Both the position numbers and the translations under genes were made by a program. The notes beneath the pieces were generated by a model. It saw only the letters and a list, made by a program, of their open reading frames with translations. It was not told the origin of the DNA and did not search any database. Of a stretch of DNA of 8,046 bases, positions 5,536 to 8,046 are shown in pieces (within the stretch, counting starts at the first letter, position 1; each line of letters begins with the position of its first letter). Where the stretch lies: positions 1-8,046 of the forward strand of contig PMBX01000189.1 in assembly GCA_003153915.1 (NCBI GenBank), read 5' to 3'. The stretch is from Phycisphaerales bacterium. Lineage in GTDB: Bacteria > Planctomycetota > Phycisphaerae > SM23-33.

Positions 5536-7617
5536 TCAATGTGTGTTGCTGGGTGACAAGTTGTCACCTTTAAACAATAGGTTCGATGTCTCAGGCTGAC
5601 GATACGCGCATGTGAGATAGAGGTGCAGTGCCATCTGGTAGTACGACAGGAGTTGCATCTTCATCACCTCGGCGTCCTGCTTGTTGTCCTGACCGATGTG
5701 TACAAGTTCCATGGAATCATTGGCCAGACGAAACAGCGTGGTTTCGTTTTTCGGCGACAGCACCAGCGCCGAGTCGCCCCGCACTAGCGCAAACCGGTCC
5801 TCGTCGTGGAGAACGGCGAAGCCCTGGCGTTCCTCGATGGACAGGACATCCCGTCCCAGAAAGCAGTGCTCGTATGTCCCACCCAACAGGCCCAGGATCG
5901 TCGCCGCCAGGTCCGTCTGACTGGCGACGGTATGGACTCGCCTGGGCGCAAGGATGTCGGGGGCGTAGATCAGGCCGGGTATGCGATAGCCGGGCACATC
6001 GACCAGGCGGGCCTGGTCCAGGTAGCGCCCGTGGTCGGAGACCAGCACGAAGATAGTGTTCTTGAAATAGGGGGCCTTGCGAGCCTGGTCGAAGAACCGT
6101 CCCAGCGCCCAGTCGGCATAACGGTAGGCGTTGAGGGACTTGACTTCCTCGGAGTCGCCTGGGATCGTCTCCACCCGGCCGTGGGGGATCTCGAAGGGTG
6201 GATGGTTGGAGACGGTCAGCAAGAAGGCGAAAAACTTCTGTTCGCCCAGGGCCTGGAATGCTTCGTGCGCCTTGTTGAAGATCATCTCGTCGGGCACGCC
6301 CCAGTTGCCCACCTGCTCGGGGCTGCCCATGTCCATCTCGGTGTAAAATTGGTCCACTCCGCCCTTGGCGAGAAATCCCTGCATGTTGTCGAACCCCGGG
6401 TCGCCGCCGTAGACGAACAACGTCCGGTACCCACGGCTGTGGAAGATACTGGGAAGGGTGAGGAACTTGCCCTGGGCGAGGTCTTGCTTCAACACGGACA
6501 GGCCGCTGAGGTCGGGATGCCCGCAGAGGGTTCCGACCACGCCCCGACTGGTGCGGGATCCCACGGCGTACATGCGGTCAAAGAAGATGCCTTCCTTGCA
6601 CAGGGTGTCAAAGCAAGGTGTCTGGCTGGGGTTATGCCCCAATGCGCCCACGGCCTTGCCGGCCATGCCCTCCATCAGGATGACCACGACGTTGTAATTT
6701 TTTCGCGGCGAGTCGGTATCGCTGCGCCGCCACAACGGATTGGCTGGGTCGCCCAGGAACGTCTGGCCGGGCTGTGCGAGCATGCCTGCGGCCACGTCGG
6801 CGGCGCGCGCGGTGGGAGGGAAGGAATAAAGGTCCTTTTCCTCCAGGACAGGATTGATGTTCGACCGAGCGGCGTGAAACACCGTGAAAAGGTTGTTCAT
6901 TGTCAACTGGTTGATGACGCGGTTATTGGTGAAGTAGGCATTGTTTTGCTCCAGGGGCCGGCGATCCATCCCGCCGCGACAGGCCACCACGCACAGGCCC
7001 ACGGTTACCGCCGCCAGAATCGCCCTGGGGGGCCATCGAACCGGCTGGCTTGCGACGGCGGCTCGCCAGAAGATCCTGTGAAATATCCTGCGGAAGACCA
7101 GGAATGCCACGACGACCAGTACCGCCAGCAGCCACACCGGATAGGCGTGCCAGATATACACGGCCGACTCGCGGAAATGACCCCAGTGGGCAATCGCTAG
7201 CCAGTTGAGCCGATATCCGAAATGCAGGAAAAAACACGCCCCGATGACCTCCACGGACAGGGCCACCGTGACTATGGTGGCGGCGTAGGTGGCGACGCCT
7301 TGTCGAAAACCCCTTTGCCCCAACGCATCGCTCGGCGCCAGCGATAGAACAACCGACAGGGGGAGCAATGCGTAGCCGATGGGTATGGCGTCGAAACGCA
7401 AGCCCACCAGGAAGCAATCGAGCAGGTCGGTTGCGTCGGAACCGTTGAGGTATTGATGCCTGGCGATCAGCAGCAGTGAACGGAAAACCGCGAACATCGT
7501 CCATCCCAGGATTCCCAGGATCAACAACGGACGGATTCGCGTTTGAACCGATAGGGCGGAAAACGCCTCCCTCCAGCGACGGTGGGGCCGAGGTGGTGCG
7601 GTAAGGTTTGACGGCAT
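5536..7617 (-). CDS. LtaS/MdoB-like membrane phosphotransferase (sulfatase-like, alkaline phosphatase superfamily)
   Basis: A 693-residue inner-membrane protein. About five hydrophobic helices (near residues 30-52, 69-93, 108-132, 155-176 and 199-213) are followed by a linker and a large extracytoplasmic sulfatase-type domain (about 307-582), the layout of lipoteichoic acid synthase LtaS and the phosphoglycerol transferase MdoB/OpgB. Catalytic features are visible: E316 in LMEGM (metal), T356 in GSRTSRG (the nucleophile position), YGGDPGFDNM (403-412), H472 in TVSNHPPF and D528-H529 in VSDHG. By family such enzymes move phosphoglycerol or a similar group from a lipid to a polymer or glycan in the periplasm. 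The acceptor here is unknown, and a plain phosphodiesterase or sulfatase cannot be excluded. The roughly 110-residue C-terminal tail is as in COG1368 proteins. ATG 7617 is the first ATG; an in-frame TTG at 7641 would add eight residues, and neither has a strong ribosome site. It heads the operon with apt. Confidence 0.85.
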   Translation of the reverse strand: MPSNLTAPPRPHRRWREAFSALSVQTRIRPLLILGILGWTMFAVFRSLLLIARHQYLNGSDATDLLDCFLVGLRFDAIPIGYALLPLSVVLSLAPSDALGQRGFRQGVATYAATIVTVALSVEVIGACFFLHFGYRLNWLAIAHWGHFRESAVYIWHAYPVWLLAVLVVVAFLVFRRIFHRIFWRAAVASQPVRWPPRAILAAVTVGLCVVACRGGMDRRPLEQNNAYFTNNRVINQLTMNNLFTVFHAARSNINPVLEEKDLYSFPPTARAADVAAGMLAQPGQTFLGDPANPLWRRSDTDSPRKNYNVVVILMEGMAGKAVGALGHNPSQTPCFDTLCKEGIFFDRMYAVGSRTSRGVVGTLCGHPDLSGLSVLKQDLAQGKFLTLPSIFHSRGYRTLFVYGGDPGFDNMQGFLAKGGVDQFYTEMDMGSPEQVGNWGVPDEMIFNKAHEAFQALGEQKFFAFLLTVSNHPPFEIPHGRVETIPGDSEEVKSLNAYRYADWALGRFFDQARKAPYFKNTIFVLVSDHGRYLDQARLVDVPGYRIPGLIYAPDILAPRRVHTVASQTDLAATILGLLGGTYEHCFLGRDVLSIEERQGFAVLHDEDRFALVRGDSALVLSPKNETTLFRLANDSMELVHIGQDNKQDAEVMKMQLLSYYQMALHLYLTCAYRQPETSNLLFKGDNLSPSNTH

Positions 7618-7700
7618 GTCTGTTGCCCGCTGATTGGCCAAGTGTGTGTCTGCCTTTGCCGGTTGTCACCGATGGACCGGCGCGGTCTTGCCGGGACTGT

Positions 7701-7755
7701 TGCGGTGAGGGCTAAGCCCGTCGAAGGCCGCACCTTCTACCAGGTAAAGCCCTGG
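7701..7755 (-). promoter_or_regulatory. Structured leader of the membrane phosphotransferase gene
   Basis: In the presumed 5' leader, CCAGG (minus strand, 7755-7751) pairs with CCTGG (7744-7740) around a 6-nt loop. Downstream, TGCGG (minus, 7732-7728) pairs with CCGCA (7705-7701), enclosing a perfect GGGC-TTA-GCCC hairpin (7719-7709). These could form consecutive RNA stems between the candidate promoter and the start codon. I match this to no known riboswitch class, and short G+C-rich stems often arise by chance. Confidence 0.2.
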
Positions 7756-7760
7756 ACAAT

Positions 7761-7788
7761 AGGATAGACCCAGCCGCGCAAAGGTCAA
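7761..7788 (-). promoter_or_regulatory. Candidate sigma70-type promoter for the phosphotransferase-apt operon
   Basis: Read on the minus strand, TTGACC (7788-7783) and TATCCT (7766-7761) are 16 nt apart, matching five and four of six consensus bases. Transcription would begin near 7754 and leave a leader of about 137 nt before ATG 7617. It is the best promoter-like pair in this divergent gap for the minus direction. Confidence 0.35.
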
Positions 7789-7792
7789 GCGA

Positions 7793-7822
7793 CTGGCATC
7801 GAGAGCGGAAAGTTCTTATGAT
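7793..7822 (+). promoter_or_regulatory. Candidate sigma70-type promoter for glnS
   Basis: CTGGCA (7793-7798) and TATGAT (7817-7822) are 18 nt apart, matching four and five of six consensus bases. The start would be near 7829, leaving about 24 nt of leader that includes the AGGTGG ribosome-binding site (7839-7844). It begins only a few bases from the opposite-facing candidate promoter, so the two would not overlap but could compete. Confidence 0.35.
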
Positions 7823-7852
7823 GAGACTTTTAGCCATCAGGTGGATAAGGCC

Positions 7853-8046
7853 ATGGGATCAAATGACCACGTACAAGACGGCAACGAGACCAAAAGCGAC
7901 GGCTCTTCCGACGGGCGGACCGTCCCGTCGAACTTCATCGAGGAAATCATCATCTCTGACTTGCAGGCGGGGAAAAACAACCGGCGCGTCCATACGCGAT
8001 TTCCCCCGGAACCCAACGGCTATCTGCACATCGGACACGCCAAGTC
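7853..8046 (+). CDS. glnS: Glutaminyl-tRNA synthetase, N-terminal part (runs off the window)
   Basis: The first 64 codons of a plus-strand gene are present and the rest lies beyond 8046. After a short hydrophilic leader of about 25 residues rich in D, S and N, the protein reads NFIEEIIISDLQAGK (27-41) and then VHTRFPPEPNGYLHIGHAK (46-64). This is the class I GlnRS/GluRS nucleotide-binding start, with the HIGH signature at 59-62; the RFPPEPNGYLHIGHAK form is diagnostic of GlnRS rather than bacterial GluRS. The enzyme charges tRNA-Gln with glutamine using ATP in the cytoplasm. Its presence implies direct glutaminylation instead of, or beside, the GatCAB transamidation route. ATG 7853 is chosen because AGGTGG (7839-7844) lies 8 nt upstream. 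Whether the C-terminus carries a fused domain, as in some bacteria, cannot be seen. Confidence 0.93.
   Translation, partial: MGSNDHVQDGNETKSDGSSDGRTVPSNFIEEIIISDLQAGKNNRRVHTRFPPEPNGYLHIGHAK

Noticed and set aside
5806..7200. Plus-strand open frame of 464 codons opposite the membrane transferase
   Set aside because: The opposite strand has strong family motifs and membrane helices. This frame is a shadow produced by G+C-rich codons and its H/G/V-rich translation has no family signature.
1..8046. tRNA or rRNA genes, CRISPR arrays, insertion sequences, toxin-antitoxin or defence genes
   Set aside because: I looked through the gaps and both strands and found nothing with the required structures or protein motifs.

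Overview
The window is a G+C-rich stretch (roughly 60% by eye) of ordinary, densely coding bacterial chromosome. It holds eight protein genes, two of them cut by the window edges, and no RNA gene, CRISPR array, insertion sequence or phage gene that I can recognise. The phylum is uncertain. The LysA wording, a bacterial GlnRS, a five-helix LtaS/MdoB-type transferase in a chromosome with no Gram-positive hallmark in view, and phased GCGAAC palindromes between genes together fit a Planctomycetota-like bacterium from an environmental genome. This is inference from memory, not a search result.

Layout. (1) Positions 1-206, minus: N-terminus of a PfkB-family carbohydrate kinase. (2) A divergent gap (207-433) with two good inverted-repeat structures. 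(3) 434-2593, plus: a two-gene unit of a xylose-isomerase-like TIM-barrel protein and glycerate 2-kinase, 6 nt apart. With the divergent kinase this looks like a small sugar or sugar-acid catabolic locus feeding 2-phosphoglycerate into glycolysis. (4) A 221-bp gap (2594-2814) with a large imperfect palindrome built from GCGAAC units in 9-10 nt phase, followed by a short minus-strand coding-like remnant. (5) 2815-4995, plus: lysA (last step of lysine synthesis) followed 21 nt later by a COG0731-type radical SAM protein of unknown bacterial function. (6) 5000-7617, minus: a probable operon of a membrane LtaS/MdoB-like phosphotransferase and apt (adenine salvage); apt ends 4 nt from the radical SAM gene in a tail-to-tail arrangement. 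(7) A divergent gap (7618-7852) with promoter-like sequences in both directions and a structured leader. (8) 7853-8046, plus: N-terminus of glutaminyl-tRNA synthetase.

I did not find a clearly new multi-gene system. The leads most worth checking are the phased GCGAAC palindrome as a dispersed element, the mutually exclusive hairpins upstream of the isomerase gene, and the radical SAM protein paired with lysA.
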